12,072 nucleotides of DNA, taken from positions 1 through 12,072 of the forward strand of contig JAGLKS010000094.1 of assembly GCA_023140905.1 (NCBI GenBank), read 5' to 3'. Shown here one piece after another: positions 1-7,204 of this stretch. Made by a program: the position numbers and the translations under genes. The stretch is from Alphaproteobacteria bacterium (GTDB lineage: Bacteria > Pseudomonadota > Alphaproteobacteria > Micavibrionales > Micavibrionaceae). Every line of letters starts with the position of its first letter. The first letter of the stretch is position 1. The notes beneath the pieces are model-generated. The model was not told the origin of the DNA. It made no database searches and was given only the letters and a program-made list of their open reading frames with translations.

Positions 1-34
1 ATAAAAAAGGGTTCCTTTAAGCTCATAACTTTTT

Positions 35-49
35 TTATGTTTAACATAA
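35..49. repeat. Short perfect dyad upstream of the accessory genes
   Basis: The sequence TTATGTTTAACATAA has two 7-base arms around a single central base. With a 1-base centre it cannot form a hairpin, so if it is functional it would be a protein-binding operator. It sits about 37 bases before the first possible start codon of the plus-strand gene group. The surrounding DNA is AT-rich, so a chance dyad is quite possible. Confidence 0.25.
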
Positions 50-85
50 GATTCACTTTATTTCATTAGACTCAATTCATAATTA

Positions 86-268
86 ATGCTGAAAAAGACA
101 CTGTATGCTCCAATCAAAACCTCGCCATTGTTGCACTCAGTACCAATAAAAGCAAGAAAAACGATCTCTGGTATTGGGTTCTTTTCCGGCCTTACATCTG
201 GACGTTTCCACATTCAGCGTGGCACAGGCGGGATCATTTTAGCAAACGCGGAGCTGGAGCTAAATTAA
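86..268 (+). CDS. Doubtful small ORF, 60 residues, unknown function
   Basis: I do not recognise this protein. It is basic at the N-terminus (MLKKTLYAPIK, then PIKARK) and ends with the Gly-rich stretch RGTGGIILAN before AELELN. I see no convincing membrane segment or known motif. No good Shine-Dalgarno sequence precedes the ATG. The argument for reality is position: its stop overlaps the start of the following peptidase gene (TAATG at 266-270), as in translationally coupled genes. The DNA from about 190 to 260 looks richer in G+C than its flanks. It may instead be an untranslated leader or the remnant of a longer gene. Confidence 0.3.
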   Translation: MLKKTLYAPIKTSPLLHSVPIKARKTISGIGFFSGLTSGRFHIQRGTGGIILANAELELN

Positions 269-1422
269 TGGCAAGCAATGTAAATATTTGCTATAATGCC
301 GAGATGTCTACTTTAAATCAGAAAACTGAAAAATATGCTTATCCTTGTTTTCCAGAAAAAGAAGATAAGGACAGTTTTTATTTTCCAGATTCTGTAATTG
401 ACCCTTTCGTCAAAGCATCTCATGGAGTTAGCAAAGATGTTTTTGAAATACAGATTAATACCAGAGATGCTGGCCTTTCACCTTTCAACAGGCACAGATT
501 GTTTATTCCAGATCCTCAACTCTCATGGAAAAAAAGCTGCGCTTTAGTTATAGCCGCGTTTGAAGAATTTCATCCAGATTTAGGTGCGAAAGCCAGAGAA
601 GTTATAAAAAATAATGATCGTTGGAAATTAAAAGAAGTAAAAGCAGGAGAAGCAGGAGGCAGATGTCACCCTGCAAATTGTGAAACTAACCAAGAATCTT
701 ATGCTGTCATAGAATATGCTTTTGATGGAACCATAAACGATGCTGTATATATTGCACATGAATTGGGACATTTAATTGCAGATGATTACAGAAATAAAGC
801 TGGGTTTTCATATCATGATGAAAAGCAGCATATGTTTGAAGTGCAAGCTTTTTTTACACAAAATATCCTTTATGATTATCTTAAAACACATCCTGATCCG
901 AATTTGAGCCAAGCCTCACAAAGTCATTTTATTGGTGAAATAACAAGTAGTTTTTATTCCTTACCTATAGGCGTTGGAGCACTTGAAGCAGAAAGAGCTG
1001 CTTTATCAGGGCAAAGTGACACTGATATTAGGAATTCTTATTCTACTGTTTTAAGATCAGGCTTGGGAGAAAACTGGCACAAATATGGTAAAGCCAAACG
1101 GCTTTTAGACCACATTACAGATTCTAAAAAACGAGATAGCTGGGGTATTTGTGATTTGCACAAGCACTCCATGGCATCAATCATGGCCACAGGTTTATTC
1201 CTGCGCTCTGCGGAACAAGATTGTCATGAGCGTTCCAAGTTAGTCGATACCTTATTCGGAGAAGAAGTGCCAAAAGACATTCTCGAAATATTTGGTAAAG
1301 TCGGGGTGCATACAAAAGCCGGTATCCGAAAGATGGCTAAAGACACTGTTCATCATATTGCAGGGCCTGTAATGGCTATTAAAAATCCAAAACAACTTCT
1401 TGAGCAAAGGTACGGTATGTGA
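268..1422 (+). CDS. Compact M3-like (thimet/oligoendopeptidase F type) zinc metallopeptidase
   Basis: A 384-residue protein with a gluzincin active site: HELGH at residues 164-168 gives two zinc-ligand His and the catalytic Glu165. FEVQAFFTQNIL at 190-201 offers Glu191 as third ligand, like the AEVASTFNE segment of oligoendopeptidase F. Before the active site, GEAGGRCHPAN and the YAFDGTINDAV segment follow the M3 pattern (Gly-rich loop with Cys, then nF-Gt-dV). After it, DLHKHSMASIMATGLFL (297-313) and LFGEEVPKDILEIFGKVGV (329-347) resemble the C-terminal M3 helices. M3 enzymes usually have about 600-700 residues. This one lacks most of the N-terminal helical lobe that limits access to peptides. 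There is no signal peptide, so it is probably cytoplasmic. The ATG at 268 has GGAG 9 bases upstream. An alternative start is ATG 304. A frameshifted gene follows after 9 bases. The peptidase call is good; the substrate is unknown. Confidence 0.7.
   Translation: MASNVNICYNAEMSTLNQKTEKYAYPCFPEKEDKDSFYFPDSVIDPFVKASHGVSKDVFEIQINTRDAGLSPFNRHRLFIPDPQLSWKKSCALVIAAFEEFHPDLGAKAREVIKNNDRWKLKEVKAGEAGGRCHPANCETNQESYAVIEYAFDGTINDAVYIAHELGHLIADDYRNKAGFSYHDEKQHMFEVQAFFTQNILYDYLKTHPDPNLSQASQSHFIGEITSSFYSLPIGVGALEAERAALSGQSDTDIRNSYSTVLRSGLGENWHKYGKAKRLLDHITDSKKRDSWGICDLHKHSMASIMATGLFLRSAEQDCHERSKLVDTLFGEEVPKDILEIFGKVGVHTKAGIRKMAKDTVHHIAGPVMAIKNPKQLLEQRYGM
289..297 (+). promoter_or_regulatory. Candidate extended -10 promoter (TGCTATAAT)
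   Basis: TGCTATAAT matches the extended -10 consensus TGnTATAAT exactly, with the TATAAT hexamer at 292-297. I see no good -35 hexamer at the usual spacing. Transcription would begin near 303-305, which coincides with an in-frame ATG of the peptidase gene at 304. This could therefore drive a leaderless mRNA. The match lies inside the coding sequence if the gene starts at 268. Confidence 0.35.
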
Positions 1423-1431
1423 GGTTTTAAG

Positions 1432-1756
1432 ATGACCGATTACACATACGAAAGAATAGACCCTGAAAAAGTATCTAAACTATGTGATGCCGAATTTTCA
1501 GATTTATACAGAGATGTTGATTTATTGGCGCAATTCTGTACTATTCTTAAGTGGAACTACTATAAAAGAAAAAGATTTCCCAGATGAGCTTTACGCCCAT
1601 ACATTTTCAAGAATGCGTAAATTAGGCGCGAAGGTTAAAACATATTATGATATGCACGTGAGAGCTATACAGCTCAAAGACAACAAGCTATTAATAGATC
1701 GCCTTCGTACTTACGGTGGTTACATTTTTATTTTTGGCTTGCTGCAAGGCAGCTAG
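1432..1756 (+). pseudogene. Small unknown gene broken by a +1 frameshift in an A-run (107 codons if restored)
   Basis: The ATG at 1432 has GAGG 7 bases upstream, overlapping the TGA of the peptidase gene (1420-1422), so the two were evidently co-translated. As written, it encodes 51 residues starting MTDYTYERIDPEKVSKLCDAE and stops at TGA 1585-1587. The neighbouring frame carries a protein-like stretch, DFPDELYAHTFSRMRKLGAK and onward to TAG 1754-1756. Removing one A from the five-A run at 1569-1573 joins them smoothly (NYYKRK, then DFPDEL). The restored protein has 107 residues, is mostly polar and probably helical, and ends with a short hydrophobic stretch (GGYIFIFGLLQGS). I do not recognise the family. 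The break may be a true mutation, a sequencing error, or a site of transcriptional slippage. The alternative GTG start at 1484 has no ribosome-binding site. Confidence 0.6.
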
Positions 1757-1808
1757 ACAAACGACCCACCCTATAACTTATTGATATACAATCAAATAAA
1801 AGCATTGA

Positions 1809-1901
1809 TGGCGGAGACGGAGGGATTCGAACCCTCGATGAGGCTATAAACCCCATACACCCTTAGCAGGGGCGCGCCTTCAGCCACTCGGCCACATCTC
1901 C
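1809..1901 (-). tRNA. serT(GCU): tRNA-Ser(GCU), decodes AGC/AGU
   Basis: On the minus strand the gene begins GGAGATG and ends CGTCTCC, then G and an encoded CCA. The acceptor stem pairs over 7 bases with one G-T. The anticodon loop CTGCTAA gives anticodon GCT (positions 1867-1865). The T arm GGTTCGAATCC is canonical, and a long variable arm typical of class II serine tRNAs lies between (TGTATGGGG...CATCGA). The length of 93 including CCA fits tRNA-Ser. It is read in the same direction as the gat operon but lies beyond that operon's terminator. Its 3' end faces the accessory genes at 1-1756, the usual geometry for integration at a tRNA. No gene symbol is standard across bacteria. Confidence 0.96.
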
Positions 1902-1980
1902 GTTTTACTATTTCAACGAGCCCACGTCTTTAAAGGTTTATGTTTATCTTCGCAAAAAGAGCCACGCCGCTACATTTATC

Positions 1981-2012
1981 AAAAATGCTAACGCTTTTAC
2001 TATGCGATTAAC
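1981..2012 (-). terminator. Likely intrinsic terminator of the gat operon
   Basis: Read on the minus strand, arm GTTAATCGC (2012-2004), a 9-base A/T-rich loop and arm GCGTTAGC (1994-1987) pair over 8 bases with one bulged T. They are followed by A and five T's (1986-1981). It begins 21 bases past the stop codon of the last operon gene. The bulge and the short T-run make it moderate rather than strong. It separates the operon from the tRNA-Ser gene. Confidence 0.5.
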
Positions 2013-2032
2013 ATGGTTTTGTAAAGCTGTTC

Positions 2033-2281
2033 TTATTTCTTTTTCTTATCTTCTTTATCTTTGGCGGGTCGTTTAAGATTCTCGTTTTTTATACGCTTCA
2101 TCACGATTAAAAAAGCTTTACACTTTTTCTCCCGTTTTACTGAGATGATTTCCCATCCCAGATCGCCATGGCGGTTTAGAAATTCGGAGAATTTTACCGG
2201 GTTAATTTTAGAGCAACAGCTCAATAGCGAACCACATTTATCCTCATGGTAGAGGTCGGTTTTATACTCATACTTAATCAT
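2033..2281 (-). CDS. DUF4177-like small protein with Lys-rich tail
   Basis: An 82-residue protein. Residues 1-65 fit the DUF4177 pattern: an opening strand (MIKYEYKTDLY), a central helix ending LNRHGDLGWEIISV (residues 35-48; the LN..G..GWE..SV signature), and a closing strand with KR (AFLIVMKRI). The domain's biochemical role is not known. The tail KDKEDKKKK is strongly basic and could bind nucleic acid, but that is only suggested by charge. Cys16, Cys22, Cys23 and Cys54 are not arranged as a known metal site. GGGAGG stands 9 bases before the ATG, a strong ribosome-binding site. It lies 34 bases after gatB and is the last gene of the operon, just before the terminator. No functional link to amidotransferase is evident. 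Confidence 0.7.
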   Translation of the reverse strand: MIKYEYKTDLYHEDKCGSLLSCCSKINPVKFSEFLNRHGDLGWEIISVKREKKCKAFLIVMKRIKNENLKRPAKDKEDKKKK

Positions 2282-2315
2282 AGTGTGTTTCCTCCCACTA
2301 TTTTCTTATATGTTA

Positions 2316-3767
2316 CTAGCTAAGCTTCTCTTTTAAAAGCTTATTTACAGCTGCTGGGTTAGCTTTCCCCTGAGATTTTTTCATGACTTGCCCAACAAAG
2401 AAGCCAAAAAGCTTATCTTTTCCTGCTTTATATGCTGCAACATTATCCGGGTTTTCGGCTATGACCTTGTCAATCAGAGATTCGATTGCGCCGGTATCTG
2501 TGACTTGTTTCAAGCCTTTTTCCTCAACGATTACGGCAGCGTTTTTACCGCTGATGAACATTTCAACGAAAACCTCTTTAGCAATTTTACCTGAGATTGT
2601 TTCATTAGCAATAAGATCGATCAAACCTCCTAGCTGTTTTGTAGAGATTGGGCTGTCGATAATTGTTTTTCCGTTTTTGTTTAAGATACCTAATAGCTCG
2701 TTAATGATCCAGTTTGCAGCCATTTTAGAATCGCGTCCTTCAGTGACTTCTTCGTAGTAATCAGCACGTTGGCGATCAGAGATTAGAATGCTGGCGTCAT
2801 AGGTGCTGAGCCCTAGTTCTTTGATAAAACGGTGTTTTTTCTCATCAGGTAATTCCGGCAAGGTTTTTTTGATTTCATCAATCCAGTCTTGAGAAACATC
2901 CAAAGGCAATAAATCCGGGTCTGGGAAGTAACGGTAATCATGTGCTTCCTCTTTTGAACGCATGGAGCGTGTTTCCATTTTATCAGGGTCCCAAAGCCGT
3001 GTTTCCTGATCAACTGTACCTCCATTTTCTAACAAATCAATCTGGCGGCGTGATTCATATTCTATGGCTTGTTGTACTGCTTTGACAGAGTTGACGTTTT
3101 TAATCTCTGCGCGTGTGCCTAATTCATCGCCGGGCTTGCGCATAGAAACGTTTACATCAGCGCGCATAGACCCTTCATCCATATTTCCATCACATGTTTC
3201 AAGATAGCGCAGGATCATACGAATTTTGCTGATATAAGCAGTAGCTTCTTCTGCGCCTCTAATATCTGGTTCGGAAACGATTTCCATGAGCGCGCAGCCT
3301 GAGCGGTTTAGATCAACATATGACTTGCTTGGGTGTTGGTCATGGATGGATTTTCCTGCATCTTGTTCGAGGTGTAGACGGGTAATGCCGATGTTTTTGC
3401 TGCTGCCGTCAGGTAGATCAATTTCAATAGTACCTGTACCGATAATCGGGTGCTCAAATTGTGAAATTTGATAGCCTTGGGGCAAGTCAGGATAAAAATA
3501 GTTTTTACGTGCAAAAACCGAATGTTTATTAATTTGTGCATTAAGGCCTAATCCTGTGCGAATGGCTTGTTCTACACATTTTTTATTCAGGACGGGCAGC
3601 ATTCCAGGCATAGCTGCATCAACCATGGAAACCTGTGAGTTGGGAGATGCGCCGAAAGCTGTCGAGGCTCCAGAGAAGAGTTTCGAATTTGCAATGACTT
3701 GCGCATGGATTTCCATCCCGACAACAATTTCCCATTCACCTGTTTTGCCTTTTATCATTTGAGCCAT
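2316..3767 (-). CDS. gatB: Aspartyl/glutamyl-tRNA amidotransferase subunit B
   Basis: GatB phosphorylates the side-chain carboxylate of misacylated Glu-tRNA(Gln) or Asp-tRNA(Asn) and transfers ammonia to it within the cytoplasmic GatCAB complex. The length of 483 residues is normal. The catalytic cradle is visible: GMEIHAQV (Glu19, His21), SKLFSGAS (28-35), [14 protein letters not shown] (90-103) and [10 protein letters not shown] (131-140, Glu134 probably a metal ligand). The family signature appears as [18 protein letters not shown] (152-169). The C-terminal part from about residue 335 is the helical tRNA-binding tail domain ending [10 protein letters not shown]. The start at 3767 has only a weak ribosome-binding site (AAGGAA about 17 bases upstream), and a second in-frame ATG lies at codon 4. 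Unusually, it is split from gatA by a gene for a secreted protein. Confidence 0.98.
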   Translation of the reverse strand: MAQMIKGKTGEWEIVVGMEIHAQVIANSKLFSGASTAFGASPNSQVSMVDAAMPGMLPVLNKKCVEQAIRTGLGLNAQINKHSVFARKNYFYPDLPQGYQISQFEHPIIGTGTIEIDLPDGSSKNIGITRLHLEQDAGKSIHDQHPSKSYVDLNRSGCALMEIVSEPDIRGAEEATAYISKIRMILRYLETCDGNMDEGSMRADVNVSMRKPGDELGTRAEIKNVNSVKAVQQAIEYESRRQIDLLENGGTVDQETRLWDPDKMETRSMRSKEEAHDYRYFPDPDLLPLDVSQDWIDEIKKTLPELPDEKKHRFIKELGLSTYDASILISDRQRADYYEEVTEGRDSKMAANWIINELLGILNKNGKTIIDSPISTKQLGGLIDLIANETISGKIAKEVFVEMFISGKNAAVIVEEKGLKQVTDTGAIESLIDKVIAENPDNVAAYKAGKDKLFGFFVGQVMKKSQGKANPAAVNKLLKEKLS

Positions 3768-3827
3768 TTGTTCTTGCCCGTTCCTTTATTTATTATTAAA
3801 TTTAGTATTGTTTATAACCCGTTTGCT

Positions 3828-4508
3828 TCAGTTGCTTTTTTCATAAAGCAGTCTTGCGCGGCATGCCTTGGAATATCTCTTTAAGTTGTAAAAATATGTC
3901 TCAGAGATAAAGTGCCTCTCTAGCGGATTGAGAGTCATAGGATCATATTTTATTGCATCCATAAAGAAATCGGGTGCAGCAATAATTAAGAGATCGTTAT
4001 ATTCTTTTGCAACACAGCGGCAGATATTCTTCTTCCCATAAATAATACCATCAAGTTCTTTTCCATACAGGCAATCTTTGTAGACTTTGTCGCTAACAGC
4101 TTGATCCATACAGTCTGTATAAGCATAAGTCATAGCTTTCATGCGGGCATTGCGTCCTGCTTCTGTGTCTTTATAAAGCTCGGCAAATTCCGGGCCGGTG
4201 AGGACTTCAGGTATCTTAGCTGCTGTGCAGGCACAGAGAAGTGTTTTTTCCTCTTCATCAAAAGCCAGACTTTCTGATTGCATACATTTTTTGTAATAGA
4301 TATTGCCCCTTTCCTTGGATTTAGTATTCTCATCATAGTCTTTTGGCTTTGGATTAAGAATTTCTCCCAAAGGTTTGACTGTGCTATCTCCTTGGCTTTG
4401 CGCGTAGCTTGTGCTTGTAGTTGCCAAGATAAAAAAAGCTGTTAGCATAGCGGCAAGACATGCTAAAGCAAAAAAAGATTTAAGAAAGAGGGGGGCTGTT
4501 TTCAGCAT
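3828..4508 (-). CDS. Exported protein with duplicated C-x16-C-x-C module, unknown function
   Basis: A 226-residue protein I cannot assign to a named family. Residues 1-36 form a Sec signal peptide: basic start (MLKTAPLFLK), long hydrophobic core, probable cleavage after TSTSYA. The mature part contains an internal duplication. Module 1 has Cys75, Cys92, Cys94 and Cys133 (YYKKC, 16 residues, CACTAAKIPEVL). Module 2 has Cys146, Cys163, Cys165 and Cys216 (VYKDC, 16 residues, CRCVAKEYNDLL). The identical C-x16-C-x-C spacing and eight cysteines suggest disulphides in the periplasm or metal binding; there is no CxxCH haem motif. AAGGA stands about 8 bases before the ATG. It begins 11 bases after gatA and is followed by gatB after 60 bases, so it is co-transcribed with essential translation genes. 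The export and duplication are seen; the function is unknown. Confidence 0.85.
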   Translation of the reverse strand: MLKTAPLFLKSFFALACLAAMLTAFFILATTSTSYAQSQGDSTVKPLGEILNPKPKDYDENTKSKERGNIYYKKCMQSESLAFDEEEKTLLCACTAAKIPEVLTGPEFAELYKDTEAGRNARMKAMTYAYTDCMDQAVSDKVYKDCLYGKELDGIIYGKKNICRCVAKEYNDLLIIAAPDFFMDAIKYDPMTLNPLERHFISETYFYNLKRYSKACRARLLYEKSN

Positions 4509-4519
4509 GTTTTCTATCC

Positions 4520-5998
4520 TTATAACAAAATTTGTGGGCGTGCTGTAAAGTTTGCCAGATTTTCAATAACACCTGCAACCTTAAACACGGTTTCTTCATC
4601 CCACGGACGGCCAATAACTTGTAATCCAAGCGGTAATCCTTGTGGATCTACTCCAGCGGGTAATGACATTCCGGGCAAACCTGCCAAAGATGCGGGAACG
4701 GTGAAGACGTCGTTTAAGTACATTTTAATAGGGTCGTTTTCATTCTCTCCAATAGCAAATGCTGCTGAGGGAGCTGTCGGTGTTATTAAAGCATCGCATG
4801 TTTCAAAGGCTTTTAAGAAATCTTGTAAAATCAGACGGCGAACTTTTTGTGCTTTGATATAGTAAGCATCATAATACCCTGATGAAAGGACATAAGTTCC
4901 AATCATAATGCGGCGTTTTACTTCATCACCAAAGCCTTGGGCACGTGTAATTTCATACATATCGAGCAAGTCGCTTTCATCAGCGCGTGGTCCGTAACGT
5001 ACACCGTCATAACGTGCGAGGTTAGAGGAACATTCAGCCGGGGCGATAATGTAATATGTAGCTAAAGCATAATGTGTGTGTGGTAAGCTGACTTCTACAG
5101 TTTTTGCTCCAGCGTCATGCAGCCATTCAATGCCCTGTTCCCATAATTTAAGGATTTCTTCGGGCATACCATCAACGCGGTATTCTTTAGGAACGCCGAT
5201 GGTTTTTCCTTTGATATTGCCATCAATAGCCGCAGCAAAGTTAGGCACAGGCTTATTAGCACTTGTGCTGTCTTTTGGATCATGTCCGGCCATAGCTTGT
5301 AATATCAGGGCATTGTCTTTGACTGAGCGTGCAAAGCATCCAGGTTGGTCAAGGGATGAAGCAAAAGCGATAACTCCCCAACGTGAGCAGCGTCCATAAG
5401 TTGGTTTAATACCGGAAATACCGCAAAAAGACGCCGGTTGGCGAATAGATCCGCCTGTATCTGTTCCTGTTGCGCCCATACAGAGTTGAGCACTAACAGC
5501 AGAGGCAGATCCTCCAGAAGATCCGCCGGGAACCAAATCTTGATTTAGATCATCTTTGCGCCGCCATGGGTTTATTGTGTTACCGTAATAGCTGGTTGTT
5601 GTAGATGAACCCATCGCGAATTCATCCATATTTGTTTTCCCCAGCATTACCGCACCATTATTGAACAAATTTGTCGTAACAGTTGATTCATATTTTGGCT
5701 TAAAACCTTCAAGAATGCGGCTGGACGCAGTCGTTTGCACATCATAGGTGCAGAATAGATCTTTAATTGCCAAGGGAATTCCTTCGAGTATTCCGATTTC
5801 ATTACCAGTGCCGCGTTTTTCATCGCTGGCTTTAGCTTGTTTTAATGCAATTTCCGGTGTTTCTGTAATGTAAGCATAGAGATTATTATGCTTTTCCATC
5901 ATATCAATGTGAGCTTGCGTTAACTCAACAGATGTAAATTCTTTGTTTTTTAGTCCATCCAGAGCTTTATCGATTGTTAGATTTGTTAGAGTGTTCAT
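4520..5998 (-). CDS. gatA: Aspartyl/glutamyl-tRNA amidotransferase subunit A
   Basis: GatA is the amidase-signature subunit that hydrolyses glutamine and feeds ammonia through the complex to GatB, so that Gln-tRNA(Gln) and/or Asn-tRNA(Asn) can be made. The length of 492 residues is normal. The complete Ser-cisSer-Lys triad is visible: Lys79 in [10 protein letters not shown], Ser160 in PGGSSGGSA and nucleophile Ser184 in [13 protein letters not shown]. The 24-residue spacing between the two serines matches the family. [32 protein letters not shown] and the C-terminal [15 protein letters not shown] segment are typical of GatA. The ATG overlaps the stop of the upstream 79-codon gene (TAATG), so translation is probably coupled. 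The window does not show whether the cell has GlnRS or AsnRS, so which tRNA it serves is open. Confidence 0.98.
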   Translation of the reverse strand: MNTLTNLTIDKALDGLKNKEFTSVELTQAHIDMMEKHNNLYAYITETPEIALKQAKASDEKRGTGNEIGILEGIPLAIKDLFCTYDVQTTASSRILEGFKPKYESTVTTNLFNNGAVMLGKTNMDEFAMGSSTTTSYYGNTINPWRRKDDLNQDLVPGGSSGGSASAVSAQLCMGATGTDTGGSIRQPASFCGISGIKPTYGRCSRWGVIAFASSLDQPGCFARSVKDNALILQAMAGHDPKDSTSANKPVPNFAAAIDGNIKGKTIGVPKEYRVDGMPEEILKLWEQGIEWLHDAGAKTVEVSLPHTHYALATYYIIAPAECSSNLARYDGVRYGPRADESDLLDMYEITRAQGFGDEVKRRIMIGTYVLSSGYYDAYYIKAQKVRRLILQDFLKAFETCDALITPTAPSAAFAIGENENDPIKMYLNDVFTVPASLAGLPGMSLPAGVDPQGLPLGLQVIGRPWDEETVFKVAGVIENLANFTARPQILL

Positions 5999-6237
5999 TA
6001 TTTCCTGTCTTTCTTGCGAAACATAATCAGTGATATAGCTGTGTCCGATAAGCCAAAAATCATAAGAAGAATTGCCAATAGGCGTGTTGTTTCTTCGTTA
6101 ACCCCTGTAAATGTGTAAACAACAGCAGGATCAATCAATAAGTATAGTGCTGTTACGATCATAATAATTCCGCTGAGCAACATTGTAAGTTGCACGGTTT
6201 CTCTAGCTTCTTGCGGAATTTTATCGATAGGTAACAT
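5998..6237 (-). CDS. Small two-helix membrane protein between gatC and gatA
   Basis: A 79-residue protein with two predicted transmembrane helices, about residues 17-37 ([19 protein letters not shown]) and 51-72 ([21 protein letters not shown]). They are joined by a short loop with [10 protein letters not shown], and the C-terminus is positively charged (FRKKDRK). By the positive-inside rule the C-terminus probably faces the cytoplasm. I do not recognise a family. It begins 46 bases after gatC, with no strong ribosome-binding site, and its stop overlaps the gatA start. The overlap and the protein-like composition support a real gene. Nothing links it to tRNA amidation. Confidence 0.75.
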   Translation of the reverse strand: MLPIDKIPQEARETVQLTMLLSGIIMIVTALYLLIDPAVVYTFTGVNEETTRLLAILLMIFGLSDTAISLIMFRKKDRK

Positions 6238-6283
6238 TTTTATACCAATAACTTTTTGCTGTTTATCCTGTTCTTCTCGGTTT

Positions 6284-6571
6284 TCATTCTATGACTTTGG
6301 GAACAACAAAATAACCCTGATTTGCATCCTGACTGTTTGCTAGAATTTCTTCTCCACAGTTTCCGTCACTAACTACATCTTCGCGTAGAGGTAATGTAAT
6401 ATCTACAACATTAGCCAGAGGTTCAACATTATCGGTATCAAGCTCTGAGAGTTGTTCAATAAAGCCAATAATATTTGATAATTGAGGAGCCAGACGTTCC
6501 ATCTCCTCATCATTCATACGCAGGCGCGCTAATCCGGCCACTTTTTTAACTTCTTCTTTGCTTAAAGACAT
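6284..6571 (-). CDS. gatC: Aspartyl/glutamyl-tRNA amidotransferase subunit C
   Basis: GatC is the small subunit that wraps around and stabilises the GatA-GatB interface of the amidotransferase. The length of 95 residues is exactly typical. The N-terminal helix MSLSKEEVKKVAGLARLRMNDEE, the LSNIIGFIEQLSELDTDNVEP segment, the LREDVV strand-turn (residues 62-67) and the C-terminal GYFVVPKVIE are all hallmark features. AGGGG lies about 12 bases before the ATG, rather far. It is the first gene of the minus-strand operon and is transcribed divergently from ruvX across a 73-base gap that must hold both promoters. Confidence 0.97.
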   Translation of the reverse strand: MSLSKEEVKKVAGLARLRMNDEEMERLAPQLSNIIGFIEQLSELDTDNVEPLANVVDITLPLREDVVSDGNCGEEILANSQDANQGYFVVPKVIE

Positions 6572-6600
6572 AGTTTGGATAGCCCCTTTTTTTTAATGCT

Positions 6601-6629
6601 TTGGTTTTTTTAACACTACGCTGTATAAG
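6601..6629 (+). promoter_or_regulatory. Candidate sigma-70-type promoter for ruvX
   Basis: TTGGTT (6601-6606) and TATAAG (6624-6629) are spaced by 17 bases. Transcription would start around 6636, giving a very short leader that begins in or next to the AGAGG ribosome-binding site (6635-6639). On the opposite strand gatC must have its own promoter here; TTGCAC with TAAAAA 17 bases on is the best I see, and it is weak. Confidence 0.45.
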
Positions 6630-6644
6630 GTGCAAGAGGTTAAG

Positions 6645-7148
6645 ATGATCGATAGATTGGAAAATATAGCTAAATTTTGTCCCGAAGATGTGCGTTTGCT
6701 TGGGATGGATGTCGGAAAAAAGACAATTGGGTTGGCATTAGCTGATAGTGCAAAGGGGTTAGCTACACCACTTCTGACTATACGACGCACAAAATTTACC
6801 AAAGATATTAAAGAATTGGAGATTGTCATTCGTGATTATGATGTTGGTGGATATGTCATTGGCTATCCATTGAACATGAATGGCAGCGAGGGGCCGGGAT
6901 GTCAGTCCGTGAGGGATTTTTCACACGAGTTTGAGCGGCAGATTTCCGAGGGTTTGCGGCCAGAAGGAGGGCTGTGGGTTGCTTTATATGACGAAAGGTT
7001 ATCCACAGCATCTGTGGAAAGCTTCGTGGATGAATCTGTGGACATCTCTAGGCGTTATGCAAAAGAAAAAGGCATCACTGATAAGCTTGCAGCACAGGTG
7101 ATTTTGCAATCTGCTTTGGACTTTATGCAGCTATCAGCTACAAAGTAA
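6645..7148 (+). CDS. ruvX: RuvX/YqgF family Holliday-junction resolvase-like nuclease (pre-16S rRNA processing)
   Basis: An RNase H-fold protein of 167 residues. Family members process the 5' end of pre-16S rRNA in E. coli, and some bacterial members cleave Holliday junctions. Acidic catalytic positions are present: Asp22 in LLGMDVGKKTIGLALAD, Glu117 in LYDERLSTASVE and Asp146 in DKLAAQVILQSALDF. The YVIGYPLNMNGSEG loop (residues 70-83) is also typical. I chose ATG 6645 because AGAGG lies 5 bases upstream. The in-frame GTG at 6630 has no such site and would fall at or before the predicted transcription start. The family is normally about 140-170 residues, so the length fits. The gene is divergent from gatC and convergent with ygjP. 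The adjacency of ruvX to gatC/gatA is, from memory, common in alphaproteobacteria. Confidence 0.95.
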   Translation: MIDRLENIAKFCPEDVRLLGMDVGKKTIGLALADSAKGLATPLLTIRRTKFTKDIKELEIVIRDYDVGGYVIGYPLNMNGSEGPGCQSVRDFSHEFERQISEGLRPEGGLWVALYDERLSTASVESFVDESVDISRRYAKEKGITDKLAAQVILQSALDFMQLSATK

Positions 7149-7204
7149 CTCCAACGCACATTCGTTTGATGGATGTGAATTGTAATCCTGCAGAGGTTCA
7201 CTTT

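Noticed and set aside
1484..1756. Independent 90-codon gene starting at GTG 1484
   Set aside because: There is no ribosome-binding site, and its first 25-30 codons overlap a better-supported frame from 1432. It is better explained as the shifted 3' part of that gene.
2383..2757. Plus-strand ORF of 124 codons within gatB
   Set aside because: It is the antisense shadow of gatB, which has full family motifs.
5076..5399. Plus-strand ORF of 107 codons within gatA
   Set aside because: It lies antisense to conserved GatA coding sequence and has no protein-like features of its own.
6630..6644. GTG start for ruvX, 15 bases upstream of the ATG
   Set aside because: It has no ribosome-binding site and overlaps the predicted promoter and transcription start. 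ATG 6645 has AGAGG at good spacing.
7149..7204. Possible bidirectional terminator between ruvX and ygjP
   Set aside because: Only 5-base stems with long loops (GTGAA/TTCAC, CACAT/ATGTG) and no T-run were found.
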